A stretch of DNA of 64,000 bases from Ardenticatenales bacterium (GTDB lineage Bacteria > Chloroflexota > Anaerolineae > Promineifilales > Promineifilaceae). The DNA is taken from contig JACKBL010000001.1 of NCBI GenBank assembly GCA_020634515.1, positions 1,116,001-1,180,000 on the forward strand. Direction: 5' to 3'. Positions 34,331 to 43,010 of the stretch are shown here, in pieces. The position numbers were made by a program, and so were the translations under genes. Under the pieces are notes generated by a model, which saw only the letters and a list, made by a program, of their open reading frames with translations, was not told where the DNA came from and did not search any database. Position 1 is the stretch's first letter, and every line of letters begins with the position of its first letter.

Positions 34331-35151
34331 TGTAAACCTCTCTTTGTAACAAAAAAACTGAAGACAACTGTTGGCAGAACGTTCTGAACTGGCTCTTTCT
34401 GGAAGAAAACACACACAAAAACGGCTGCCAAACCGAACACCATCTTATCACATTTCGCCAATTTGCCCACAATTTGTCAATGGGTGTGTTTCGTTTTAGT
34501 TGAAAAACCATTCAGAAGCTCCTGTCATTCCTGCCCCCCAGGAATGCAGTCGATAGTAGCAGGGTTTCCCGCCATCGCGGGAGTGATAAGCCAAGTCGTT
34601 TCAGCTCGTTTGAAGCACACCCTTTGGAAAATCGGCGCACGGCAAGGGTTGTTCGATTGAGACTATTCAGCCTCCAGCATACATGGTCCAACGAACCTTC
34701 CCAGAAGCTCGATTTCAGCCCCCCCGATTCTCCTTCACCTGTTCCCCACTGATTGCGCCGGGTGCGCGGAACTTTTGTTGATAACCCATGAGCCCATTGC
34801 CTCTCACAGAAATACGGGGAACACAAGTTGTTTCCGCCCGAGTCGAGGCGCGGAACAGTATTCGCCCCACAAAAATGACGGTGTCCACAAAAACCCCGCG
34901 CACCCGATTGCGCCTGTATGTTTTACGGCACACGCTGAATCAGATACAATGTTCTCGTCCGCGCCGGCACCTTGTCAACTTGCCCGGTCGTTGCTTGACC
35001 ACCACCCGCCGACCACCGTCAACTACGAGAACACCGAAAAACCGGGTTTCTCGGCCTGGCGCGTCGTCCGGGGAGAAGAAATCGGTTTTTTGGCCCAGAA
35101 CGACTTGGTTTTTCCGCGTTAATCCGTGCCTTACTTTCAAGGAGAAAACCT
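34331..35151. other. Long spacer with leader, REP-like sequence and a dispersed repeat
   Basis: 821 bases between divergent genes. It contains the cold shock leader and probable promoter (34331-34450), an inverted repeat CATTCCTG/CAGGAATG at about 34531-34553, and at 34682-34718 a 37-base segment (CATGGTCCAACGAACCTT...ATTTCAG) found again at 45737-45774 and partly, inverted, at 41951-41969. Small open frames here show no family features, and I do not call a gene. Confidence 0.55.
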
Positions 35152-37116
35152 ATGGAGGCTCCCACAGCCACCCCATTTGCCTGGTATCCCACCCCCGATT
35201 ATGTAAACCACTCTGTCCTGCAACAGTTCATGGATGCCCACGGGTTGGATTCATTGGACGCCTTAATGGACCGCTCCACGAAGGACATTGGCTGGTTTTG
35301 GGAAGCTGTGCTGACCCAGCTAGACATCCAGTTTTACCGACCTTATGAGAAAATTGTGGACACGTCTGCCGGCATTCCCTGGACCCAATGGTGCGTTGGC
35401 GGCCAGATGAACATCGCTCACAATTGCCTGGACAAATGGATGGGCACATCCACGCAAAACCGCGCCGCCCTGCGTTGGGAAGGGGAAGAAGGCCAGACGC
35501 GCACCCTCACCTACGGCGACCTCCTGCGCGAAGTCAACCGCGTCGCCAACGGTCTGCGCGCCCTCGGCCTGGGGCGCGGCGACGCCATTGGCCTCTACAT
35601 GCCCATGACGCCGGAAATCGCCATCGCCCTGCTGGCCATCGCCAAAATCGGCGCCGTCATCCTGCCCCTGTTTTCCGGTTTTGGCGAAGGGGCCATCGTC
35701 AGCCGCCTGGCCGACGCCAACGCCAAAGCCCTCTTCACCGCCGATGGCGCGCCACGACGGGGCAAAGTAGTTGCCATGAAACCGGTGGCGGACGCGGCAG
35801 TGGCCCAGGTTCCTACGATACAGCACGTCATTGTGCAGCGGCGTGCCGGCAACGAAATAGCCTGGACCGAAGGGCGCGACATCTGGTGGTCCGACCTGGT
35901 GGCCGGGCAGCCCCTCACCGCGGAGACAACGCGCACCGACGCCGACGAGACGCTGATGATCATCTACACGTCGGGGACCACGGGCCGACCGAAAGGAGCC
36001 GTCCACAGCCACTGCGGCTTTCCCATCAAAGCGGCGCAGGACATGGCGCACGGCATGGACATGCAATCGTCAGACACCATGTACTGGGTCTCGGACATGG
36101 GGTGGATGATGGGGCCGTGGGAGTTGTTTGGCACGCTGCTATTGGGGGGAACGATGCTGTTTTACGACGGCGCGCCCGATTATCCCCAACCGGATCGGCT
36201 GTGGTCGCTGATTGAGCGGCACGGCGTGACCATTTTCGGGGTTTCGCCGACGTTGGTGCGGGCGCTGATTCCGCATGGGGAGGAAATCGTGCGCGCACAT
36301 GACCTGTCTTCGCTGCGCATTCTAGGTTCCACCGGCGAGCCGTGGAACCCGGAACCGTGGTGGTGGTTCTTCCGCCACGTGGGGCAAGGTCGCTGCCCAA
36401 TCATCAACTACTCCGGCGGCACGGAGATCTCCGGCGGCATCGTCATGGGCAATGTGCTGACGCCGGTGAAGCCCTGCGCCTTTTCCGGGGTGCCGCCGGG
36501 CATGGCCGTGGACGTGGTGGATGAGGATGGAAACTCGGTGCGCGGCCAGGTGGGGGAATTGGTGATTCGCCAGCCGTGGATCGGCATGACGCGCGGCTTC
36601 TGGCGGGATCGCGCGCGGTATCTGGCGGCTTACTGGTCCCGCTTCCCCAACCTCTGGGTGCATGGGGATTGGGCGTTGGTGGATGGCGAGGGTCAGTGGT
36701 ACATTCTGGGGCGGTCGGATGATACGATTAAGGTGGCCGGCAAACGTGTCGGCCCGGCGGAAGTTGAATCAATCCTCGTCAACCACCCCGCCGTCGTGGA
36801 AGCGGCAGCCATCGGCATTCCCGACGAGCTGAAAGGGCAGGTCGTGGTTGTCTTCTGCGTCCTCGTCCCCGGAACGGCGGCCACGCCCGCCCTGGCGGCG
36901 GCGCTGCAAGCGTGGGTGGCGCAGGAATTGGGCAAGCCGCTGCAACCACGAGATATTCTATTTGTGGCTGACCTGCCGAAAACGCGCAGCGCCAAAGTGA
37001 TGCGGCGCGTGATCAAGGCGGCCTACCTGGGTGAGAACGCGGGCGACCTCTCCTCGCTGGCGAATCCGGGCGCGGTGGAGGCGATCAGGCAGCAGGCCGT
37101 GAGCGTGGAGGAGTAG
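35152..37116 (+). CDS. Acyl-CoA synthetase, AMP-forming (acetyl-/propionyl-CoA synthetase-like)
   Basis: 654 residues. Motifs: MIIYTSGTTGRPKGAVHSHCGF (ATP binding), YWVSDMGWMMGPWE, LGSTGEPWNPEPWWWFF, NYSGGTEISGGI, and the C-terminal lysine motif KTRSAKVMRRVIKAAYLG. The long N-terminal extension (residues 1-90) resembles acetyl-CoA synthetase Acs N-domains. It activates a short-chain carboxylate via an acyl-AMP. The Trp-rich TGEPWNPEPWWW replaces the usual WWQTETG and suggests a substrate different from acetate. AAGGAG precedes the ATG. It abuts the debranching enzyme gene (TAGATG), so both may be one operon. Confidence 0.88.
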   Translation: MEAPTATPFAWYPTPDYVNHSVLQQFMDAHGLDSLDALMDRSTKDIGWFWEAVLTQLDIQFYRPYEKIVDTSAGIPWTQWCVGGQMNIAHNCLDKWMGTSTQNRAALRWEGEEGQTRTLTYGDLLREVNRVANGLRALGLGRGDAIGLYMPMTPEIAIALLAIAKIGAVILPLFSGFGEGAIVSRLADANAKALFTADGAPRRGKVVAMKPVADAAVAQVPTIQHVIVQRRAGNEIAWTEGRDIWWSDLVAGQPLTAETTRTDADETLMIIYTSGTTGRPKGAVHSHCGFPIKAAQDMAHGMDMQSSDTMYWVSDMGWMMGPWELFGTLLLGGTMLFYDGAPDYPQPDRLWSLIERHGVTIFGVSPTLVRALIPHGEEIVRAHDLSSLRILGSTGEPWNPEPWWWFFRHVGQGRCPIINYSGGTEISGGIVMGNVLTPVKPCAFSGVPPGMAVDVVDEDGNSVRGQVGELVIRQPWIGMTRGFWRDRARYLAAYWSRFPNLWVHGDWALVDGEGQWYILGRSDDTIKVAGKRVGPAEVESILVNHPAVVEAAAIGIPDELKGQVVVVFCVLVPGTAATPALAAALQAWVAQELGKPLQPRDILFVADLPKTRSAKVMRRVIKAAYLGENAGDLSSLANPGAVEAIRQQAVSVEE

Positions 37117-39117
37117 ATGCTGGATTACGGACGCGAGATATGTGGTGTGCTGCCGTCGGCGGAGCGGCGGGAATGGCTGGTGACGAATGGGATTGGCGGG
37201 TATGCGATGGGCACGATTGCCGGCACGCTCACCCGCCGCTACCATGGTCTCCTCGTTGCCGCCCTGAAACCTCCGCTGGGGCGCACCCTCATGCTCGCCA
37301 AACTGGATGAAACCGTTACCTACCAGGGCCAGGAACACAAAATACACAATAACCGCTGGGCCAGCGGCGAAGTCGAACCAAACGGCCATCACTACCTGGA
37401 AAGTTTCCACCTGGAAGGCACGACTCCCGTCTGGTGTTACGCCCTGGCGGATGCCCTGCTGGAAAAACGCATCTGGATGCAACCCGGAACGAACACAACC
37501 TACATCCGCTACACCATGGCGCGGGGCCTTGCTCCCGTGAAGATGTACGCCAAAGCGTTCGTCAACTACCGTGATTATCACGCGACGACGATTGCCGCCG
37601 ATTGGGCCACCCAAATCGAAACCCTGCACGAGTCGGGAATGAAGATTACGGCGTTTCCCGGAGCCGCACCGCTGTATCTTTTGTGTGATGCCGGCAAAGC
37701 CTGGCCGGAAACTGACTGGTATTGGTACGAAGACTTCTTCCTCAGCGTGGAAGAGTATCGCGGCTTCAACGACGTCACCGAAGACCACCTCTATCCCGGC
37801 ACATTTGAAATTGAACTAAAACCAGGCGACTCCGCGACCATCATCGCCAGCACCGAACCCACCCCCAACCCGGATGGCGGCGCGGCCTTAATCGCCCGGC
37901 AGACGTACGAAGCCCACCTGCCGCGGCGCGCGCCGGCGCTGGACGCGCCCCGCTTGCGCCACCTGGCGCTGGCCGCGGACCAGTTCATCGTCCGCCGCGC
38001 CACGCCCGCCGACGCCGAAGGCCGCTCCATCATTGCTGGCTATCCCTGGTTCAGCGACTGGGGGCGGGACACGATGATCGCCCTGCCCGGACTCACCCTG
38101 ACCACCGGGCGCGCGGCGGACGCGGCCAAGATTCTGCGCACGTTTGCCCGTTTTGTGGACCGGGGGATGCTGCCCAACCGCTTCCCGGATGCCGGCGAAA
38201 CGCCCGAATACAACACGGTGGACGCCACCTTGTGGTATTTTGAGGCCATTCGCGCCTATTTCGCGGCCACTAACGACCTGGAACTGGTGCGCGAGCTGCA
38301 ACCGGTGCTGGCGGACATTATCGCCTGGCATCAGCGAGGCACGCGCTACCAGATTCATGTCGATGAGGAAGATGGCCTGCTCTTTGCCGGTGAGAAGGGC
38401 GTTCAACTAACGTGGATGGACGCCAAAGTGGATGACTGGGTGGTGACGCCGCGCATCGGCAAACCGGTGGAGGTGAATGCGCTCTGGTACAATGCGCTGC
38501 GGGTGATGGGGCATTTGTGCCGATCCCTGGAAATGGACACCGCGCCCTACGACACCCTGGCCGACCGCGCGCGCGCCGGTTTTGCCCGCTTTTGGAACGA
38601 CCGGCGCGGCTGCTGCTACGACGTGCTGGACGGCCCTGCCGGGCACGATGACGCCCTGCGCCCCAACCAACTTTTTGCCGTCTCTTTGCCATATACACCC
38701 CTGCCCCCCGCGCGGCAGAAGGCTGTCGTGGATGTGTGCGCCGCGCATCTTCTCACTTCGCATGGCCTGCGTAGCCTGGCTCCCGACGACGAAGCCTACG
38801 TAGGCCACTACGGCGGCGACCCCTACGCCCGCGACGGCGCTTATCACCAGGGGACCGTATGGAGCTGGCTGATCGGCCCCTTTGTCAGCGCCCATTTGCG
38901 CGTTTACGGTAACCCGCGGCAGGCGCTGGCCTATTTGCGCCCGCTGCTGCATCAACTTGATGACCACGGCGTCGGCAGCGTCAGCGAGATTTTCGATGGC
39001 GACCCCCCATTTACGCCGCGCGGCTGTCCGGCGCAGGCGTGGGGCGTTGCCGAACTGTTGCGCGCGTGGCGGCAATGCCAACAGGCGCAGTCGGAGGAGC
39101 AATATGAGCAACAATAA
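37117..39117 (+). CDS. Glycogen debranching enzyme (amylo-alpha-1,6-glucosidase)
   Basis: 666 residues. The N-terminal domain has REWLVTNGIGGYAMGTIAGTLTRRYHGLLVAAL and the catalytic (alpha/alpha)6 domain has GYPWFSDWGRDTMIALPGLTL with acidic residues, LLFAGEKGVQLTWMDAKVDDW, and near the end SVSEIFDGDPPFTPRGCPAQAW. This is the single-function archaeal/bacterial GDE type that cleaves alpha-1,6 branches in glycogen or related glucans in the cytoplasm. Length is typical. It starts directly after the acyl-CoA synthetase stop and overlaps by 14 bases the start of the small membrane protein that follows. Confidence 0.92.
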   Translation: MLDYGREICGVLPSAERREWLVTNGIGGYAMGTIAGTLTRRYHGLLVAALKPPLGRTLMLAKLDETVTYQGQEHKIHNNRWASGEVEPNGHHYLESFHLEGTTPVWCYALADALLEKRIWMQPGTNTTYIRYTMARGLAPVKMYAKAFVNYRDYHATTIAADWATQIETLHESGMKITAFPGAAPLYLLCDAGKAWPETDWYWYEDFFLSVEEYRGFNDVTEDHLYPGTFEIELKPGDSATIIASTEPTPNPDGGAALIARQTYEAHLPRRAPALDAPRLRHLALAADQFIVRRATPADAEGRSIIAGYPWFSDWGRDTMIALPGLTLTTGRAADAAKILRTFARFVDRGMLPNRFPDAGETPEYNTVDATLWYFEAIRAYFAATNDLELVRELQPVLADIIAWHQRGTRYQIHVDEEDGLLFAGEKGVQLTWMDAKVDDWVVTPRIGKPVEVNALWYNALRVMGHLCRSLEMDTAPYDTLADRARAGFARFWNDRRGCCYDVLDGPAGHDDALRPNQLFAVSLPYTPLPPARQKAVVDVCAAHLLTSHGLRSLAPDDEAYVGHYGGDPYARDGAYHQGTVWSWLIGPFVSAHLRVYGNPRQALAYLRPLLHQLDDHGVGSVSEIFDGDPPFTPRGCPAQAWGVAELLRAWRQCQQAQSEEQYEQQ

Positions 39118-39373
39118 CTGGAATAATGGCCGTACCGACGATGGCGCGGCTTCGCCCATGACGGTCATGCGCAAACAGCCCATCGTCTCCATCCAGCCGC
39201 CACGGCTTTCCTCCCAGGCGGCCTGGACCATCGTCGGCCTGCTGACGGTTTTCACCGTCATACTGGCCCTTGTTTTTTGGCGGCGCGTCGCCGGCCAACC
39301 ACCCGCCGCCAATGCGCAAACAGCAGTGGATGGTTCCCCAGGTGACCTCAACCCGGAAACGACCTATGAATGA
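39104..39373 (+). CDS. Small single-pass membrane protein
   Basis: 89 residues. A polar Asn-rich N-terminus (MSNNNWNNGRTDDG) precedes one membrane helix at about 41-59 (WTIVGLLTVFTVILALVFW) and a short, probably outside, tail. GGAGGAG precedes the ATG at good spacing, and the gene overlaps the debranching gene at its 5' end and the epimerase gene at its 3' end, which supports it as a translated operon member. No family is recognised. Confidence 0.65.
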   Translation: MSNNNWNNGRTDDGAASPMTVMRKQPIVSIQPPRLSSQAAWTIVGLLTVFTVILALVFWRRVAGQPPAANAQTAVDGSPGDLNPETTYE

Positions 39374-40442
39374 CACCCGTGCTGTTTTGATCACGGGCGC
39401 GGCGGGTTACTGGGGTCGTCGCCTGGCGCGGCGGCTGCTGCTGGAGCCGGGCCTGCGCGTGGTGGGGTTGGATAAGGAGGTGGTGCCGGAGCCGTATGCC
39501 GGCATTTCCTACCTCCAAAGCGACCTGCGCCACCGCGACCTCCCCGACCTGCTGGCTCAGGCCGACGTAGACGCCATTTGCCATCTCAGTTTCCAGCCCG
39601 CGCCCGTCCACAGCGAAGCCTCCTTTGAGCGCAACGTCATGGGCACGATCAACCTGTTTGGCGCCTGCGCGCAAGCCGGCGTGCGCAAGATCGTGGTCAA
39701 AAGCAGCACCGCCGTCTATGGCGCGCGCCACGATAACCCCGCCTTTTTGCGCGAAACACACCCTTTGCGCGGTAGTCGGCACACGGGCACGGTGCGCCAC
39801 CAGATGGAAATCGAGCATTTTTGCCGCAAATTCCCGCACACCGACCCGGAAGCGCGGCTGACGGTGCTGCGCTTCGCCCACATCGTCGGTCCCACGGCGG
39901 ACACGCGCATGACGCACTTCTTGCGCGAGGCGGGCGCACCCGTGCTGCTGGGGTTTGATCCCATGATGCAGTTTATTCACGAGGATGATGTGGTGGAGGC
40001 GCTGGCGCACGCCCTGCTCACGGATGTGACCGGTGTGTTCAATGTGGCCGCGCCGCCGCCGTTGCCGCTGACGCGGGCGTTGGCGCTGGCGCAAAAGATT
40101 CCTGTGGTTTTGCCGCATCCGCTGGCGTATTGGGGGGCGACGGTGGCGCCGGACGTGGCCCGTTATGCGCCGCTGCCACTGGATGATTTGCGTTATCGCT
40201 GCGTGGCGGATACGGAGAGGATGAGTGAGGTGTTGGGCTTTATGCCGGCAATCACCGCCGATGAAGCGTTACGTATGTTTGATGCCGGCAGCGGCCATCG
40301 CCTCCTGGCCGCCATCGTGGAACAAGCCGTCAACCAGGGGGAACAACTGCGCCGCTGGCTGGAAAGACAACGCAGCGGCGGCCAACCACAGGAGGCTCCA
40401 CAGGAGGCTCCACAGGAGACTCCACGGGAGGATGCGGAATGA
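39366..40442 (+). CDS. NAD-dependent epimerase/dehydratase-like SDR lacking the usual catalytic pair
   Basis: 358 residues, extended SDR fold. The cofactor loop is LITGAAGYWGRRLARRLL, followed by KIVVKSSTAVYG and a substrate-domain-like C-terminus (MMQFIHEDDVVEALAHAL). Where the family has YxxxK, this protein reads TGTVRHQMEIE, so neither the Tyr nor the Lys is in place. It may bind NAD(P) without epimerase activity or use another mechanism. The tail contains a tandem 12-bp DNA repeat encoding QEAPQEAPQETP. The start overlaps the upstream small gene and the stop overlaps the PlsC gene (ATGA). The epimerase-PlsC pairing suggests lipid or envelope work. Confidence 0.8.
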   Translation: MNDTRAVLITGAAGYWGRRLARRLLLEPGLRVVGLDKEVVPEPYAGISYLQSDLRHRDLPDLLAQADVDAICHLSFQPAPVHSEASFERNVMGTINLFGACAQAGVRKIVVKSSTAVYGARHDNPAFLRETHPLRGSRHTGTVRHQMEIEHFCRKFPHTDPEARLTVLRFAHIVGPTADTRMTHFLREAGAPVLLGFDPMMQFIHEDDVVEALAHALLTDVTGVFNVAAPPPLPLTRALALAQKIPVVLPHPLAYWGATVAPDVARYAPLPLDDLRYRCVADTERMSEVLGFMPAITADEALRMFDAGSGHRLLAAIVEQAVNQGEQLRRWLERQRSGGQPQEAPQEAPQETPREDAE

Positions 40443-41698
40443 GCGCAGACACCCCCCACCGTTGCCAGGGAACCACCCGCGCCGGCCAGCCATGCCGCCG
40501 CTACGCCTCCCCCGGCTCCGACTATTGTCACTACCACCGGCCGGCGGCGGCTTCCCCTCCACCCGTTGCCTTTCCCATACGGGATGATGACCGCGCCGTG
40601 GATGGACAACCTGTTGCCGTCTCCCCGCTGGAGCCGTTGCGCCAGTACGTGACCCAACTCAACGACCTCGTGCGGCGGCTGCAAACGCTGCGGCCCCATT
40701 TTCGCCCCCCGGCGCTGGCCCGACATCCGCTGGGAGAACGGCTGCGCCAGGGGCTGGACCGCCTGCTGCCCGCGCCCGATTCCGACAGCATCATCGGCCA
40801 ACTACGTGGCGCGATCAGCGAGGAAGGTCTGGATAAAGAGGCGCTGCAAGGCATCTGGTACATGCTCAACTACTCGCTGCAATACCAGGCGGGCGTCGTC
40901 AAGCGCCGCTTCACGGGCGAATACGAAACGGACCCCTGGGGGCTGGATTGGGAATTCCTGGACGCCGTGCGCCCGTTTCTTTCCTTCATGTATGGTGTCT
41001 ATTGGCGCGTGGAGACGAGCGGCCTGGAGAATGTGCCCGACTACGGGCGGGGCCTGCTGGTGAGCAACCACTCCGGGCAAATCCCCTTCGATGCGGCCAT
41101 GATTGAGGCGGCCATCCTCACCGAACATCCGTCACAGCGGTTGGCGCGCGCCCTCTACGCCGATTGGTTTGCCACCCTGCCTTTTGTCTCCATCCTGTTT
41201 GACAAAACGGGGCAGGCGCTGGCGCATGAGGAGAACGCCGCCCGCCTGCTGCAGCAGGATGAACTGGTTATCGTCTTTCCTGAAGGGTTCAAAGGGGGAG
41301 GCAAACTGTTCAAGGATCGCTACAAGCTGGCGCGTTTTGGTCGTGGCGGTTTTGTGCGCGCCGCGCTGCAAACGGCGGCCCCCATCATCCCTGTCTCCGT
41401 GGTGGGCGCGGAGGAAACGTACATTTCCCTGCACCAATCAAAAACGCTGGCCCGCCTTACCGGTTTCCCCTACGTCCCCATTTCGCCCATGTTCCCCTGG
41501 TTGGGGCTGCTGGGCGTGCTGCCGCTGCCCACGAAGTGGTACATTGACTTTGGCCCGCCGCTGCCGCTGGCGGACCACGGCCCCGCCGCCGCGGAAGATG
41601 CGGTGTTGCGCGCTCGCCTCAGCGAGCAGGTGCGCCACACGGTACAGCAGATGGTCTATCACCGTCTCGCCCGCCGTGACCATATCTTTCGCGGATAG
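40439..41698 (+). CDS. PlsC-type lysophospholipid acyltransferase with N-terminal Cys3His module
   Basis: 419 residues. The acyltransferase domain (about 190-400) has LLVSNHSGQIPFDAAMI as block I and VIVFPEGFKGGGKLFKDRYKLARFGRGGFVRAAL as the glycerophosphate-binding block, then PIIPVSVVGAEETY. It likely acylates a lysophospholipid or a related alcohol at the membrane. Residues 9-33 hold Cys9, Cys19, Cys30 and His33 in C-x9-C-x10-C-x2-H spacing, nearly identical to the C-terminal tail of the WS/DGAT at 3982. A Pro-rich linker separates this module from the catalytic part. The gene is translationally coupled to the epimerase-like gene by ATGA. Confidence 0.87.
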   Translation: MSADTPHRCQGTTRAGQPCRRYASPGSDYCHYHRPAAASPPPVAFPIRDDDRAVDGQPVAVSPLEPLRQYVTQLNDLVRRLQTLRPHFRPPALARHPLGERLRQGLDRLLPAPDSDSIIGQLRGAISEEGLDKEALQGIWYMLNYSLQYQAGVVKRRFTGEYETDPWGLDWEFLDAVRPFLSFMYGVYWRVETSGLENVPDYGRGLLVSNHSGQIPFDAAMIEAAILTEHPSQRLARALYADWFATLPFVSILFDKTGQALAHEENAARLLQQDELVIVFPEGFKGGGKLFKDRYKLARFGRGGFVRAALQTAAPIIPVSVVGAEETYISLHQSKTLARLTGFPYVPISPMFPWLGLLGVLPLPTKWYIDFGPPLPLADHGPAAAEDAVLRARLSEQVRHTVQQMVYHRLARRDHIFRG

Positions 41699-41700
41699 CA

Positions 41701-41731
41701 GAAACCGTTTTTTGAAAAAATCGGGTTTCTT
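41701..41731 (+). terminator. Terminator-like hairpin after the PlsC gene
   Basis: GAAACCG with a T run pairs imperfectly with an A run and TCGGGTTTC, immediately after the stop codon. It belongs to the same AAACC(C)G hairpin type as 5711-5755. Confidence 0.6.
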
Positions 41732-41798
41732 GTCCACAATGCTTCCCGGTTGATCTGGTATCTTGTCATTTGTGATAGATGCCGGCATTTTCCCCTAA

Positions 41799-41890
41799 GG
41801 ACTGACGACGAAATAAAGTACGGAATTGCATCGTCAGTTTGAAGGAACGGTAAGGAAACAACTTCGTTGTCTCGCTTAATTTCCGTTTCT
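41799..41890 (-). repeat. Two-stem ~90-bp repeat, copy C
   Basis: Inverted relative to copies A and B. Stem 1 is AACGG/CCGTT with an inner ACAAC-TTC-GTTGT hairpin, stem 2 is ACTGACGA/TCGTCAGT. It is followed directly by half of the ~105-bp element at 41893-41938. Confidence 0.8.
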
Positions 41891-41892
41891 AA

Positions 41893-41938
41893 GTAACCGT
41901 CTGTAAAAAGTGTGAAGTTATTTTCGGGTAAATACTAA
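41893..41938 (-). repeat. Partial copy of the ~105-bp structured element
   Basis: GTAACCGTCTGTAAAAAG...TTATTTTCGGGTAAATAC corresponds, inverted, to the first half of the elements at 61919 and 46506. Its joining to a ~90-bp element repeats the arrangement seen at 46412-46611. The rest of the spacer to 42017 holds the short inverted segment at 41951-41969. Confidence 0.6.
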
Positions 41939-42017
41939 GCACGCCTTTGACCTGAAATTGAGCTTCCGGGTGGTTTATTGATACATGTGGCCCTGAGGCT
42001 GAATAGGATGGAGAATT

Positions 42018-42857
42018 TTGTCTACAACAACAGATTTGAAAGAACAGCTTCAAACGATTGCTTCCAATGACTTTGCTATCCCGGAGCATATTGAGCTATT
42101 TACACTTGCGCTGCGGATGATGGATCATATTGGTTCGCCGGACAAACAACTCCGCGATGATCTCATTTATACTGCTTTTGCAACATGGATTTTAGAAAAC
42201 CATCTTTTTGACAGTGACCAGTTGCATCAACTATTGATGATTGCTCTGGATGATCAACACATTTTCTATTTTATTGGCGAAACAAACACTGATTCGATCT
42301 TTACACGCTCATTCTCTGTTTTGCTGCTACCACTTATTTTGATTGCCCATCGCCAGAAGCCATTTTTGCCTAAATCGGAAATAACGCGAATAAAAGAGAG
42401 ATTGCTGCAATATCTTTTTGCGGAGAAGGATTTGCGAGGATATGTAGAGGGGAAAGGCTGGGCACATGCCGTTGCTCACGTGGGTGATGTGTTCGATGAT
42501 TTAGCCCAGTGTTTGGAGGTGGAATCAGCGGACTTGTCGGAAATTCTCGAAGCCATCGCTGCCAAGATATGTGTTGATAGCATCCCGTATGTTCATGAGG
42601 AAGATGAACGGATGACAACGGCTGTGGTTAGTATTTTGCGGCGTCAACTGCTTGACGAAACAGACGTGGAAAACTGGATACGGTCATTTGCTACGCGAGT
42701 GCAAAAAACAGAGCCATCGCCTGCAAACCATACGCACCTCAATGTCAAGAATTTTCTACGAAGCCTATATTTTAGAATGTACCAACAGGACATTGAGGAG
42801 AAACTGACTCAAGCAGTTGCCGAGACTTTGCATGAAATCAGCTACTACAAAGACTAA
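42018..42857 (+). CDS. DUF2785-family protein
   Basis: 279 residues, helical. The stretch DLRGYVEGKGWAHAVAHVGDVFDDLAQCL near residue 138 is the hallmark of DUF2785, a family of unknown function known mainly from Firmicutes. The start is a TTG at 42018 with TGGAGA 6 bases upstream; an ATG nearby is out of frame. Codon use is clearly more AT-rich than in the genes to the left, which suggests acquisition. It is convergent with the M50-type protease gene and I cannot tell whether it belongs to the peptide locus. Confidence 0.75.
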   Translation: MSTTTDLKEQLQTIASNDFAIPEHIELFTLALRMMDHIGSPDKQLRDDLIYTAFATWILENHLFDSDQLHQLLMIALDDQHIFYFIGETNTDSIFTRSFSVLLLPLILIAHRQKPFLPKSEITRIKERLLQYLFAEKDLRGYVEGKGWAHAVAHVGDVFDDLAQCLEVESADLSEILEAIAAKICVDSIPYVHEEDERMTTAVVSILRRQLLDETDVENWIRSFATRVQKTEPSPANHTHLNVKNFLRSLYFRMYQQDIEEKLTQAVAETLHEISYYKD

Positions 42858-42877
42858 TGCCTGAACCGGTTTGCAGG

Positions 42878-42975
42878 TATATGCTTACGGATGGTAACTG
42901 CTAACCCTCTTAGGACCCTCCCAGGAGCTGAGCTTGTCGAAGTCCACATGGTGCCTTCGGCAGGCTCCGGCAACG
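42878..42975. repeat. Remnants of dispersed repeats
   Basis: ATGCTTACGGATGGTAACTG near 42882 matches an end of the ~105-bp element. GAGCTTGTCGAAG with GCCTTCGGCAGGCTCC near 42921-42970 forms an inverted REP-like sequence, and GGCTCCGGNAACGGGC occurs twice nearby. No gene is seen. Confidence 0.5.
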
Positions 42976-43010
42976 GGCTATAAAGGCTCCGGTAACGGGC
43001 CAAGTAATGA

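Noticed and set aside
34331..35151. Several 60-115-codon frames in the spacer before the acyl-CoA synthetase
   Set aside because: No ribosome-binding site, domain or coding-like composition; they cross repeat sequence and the cold shock leader.
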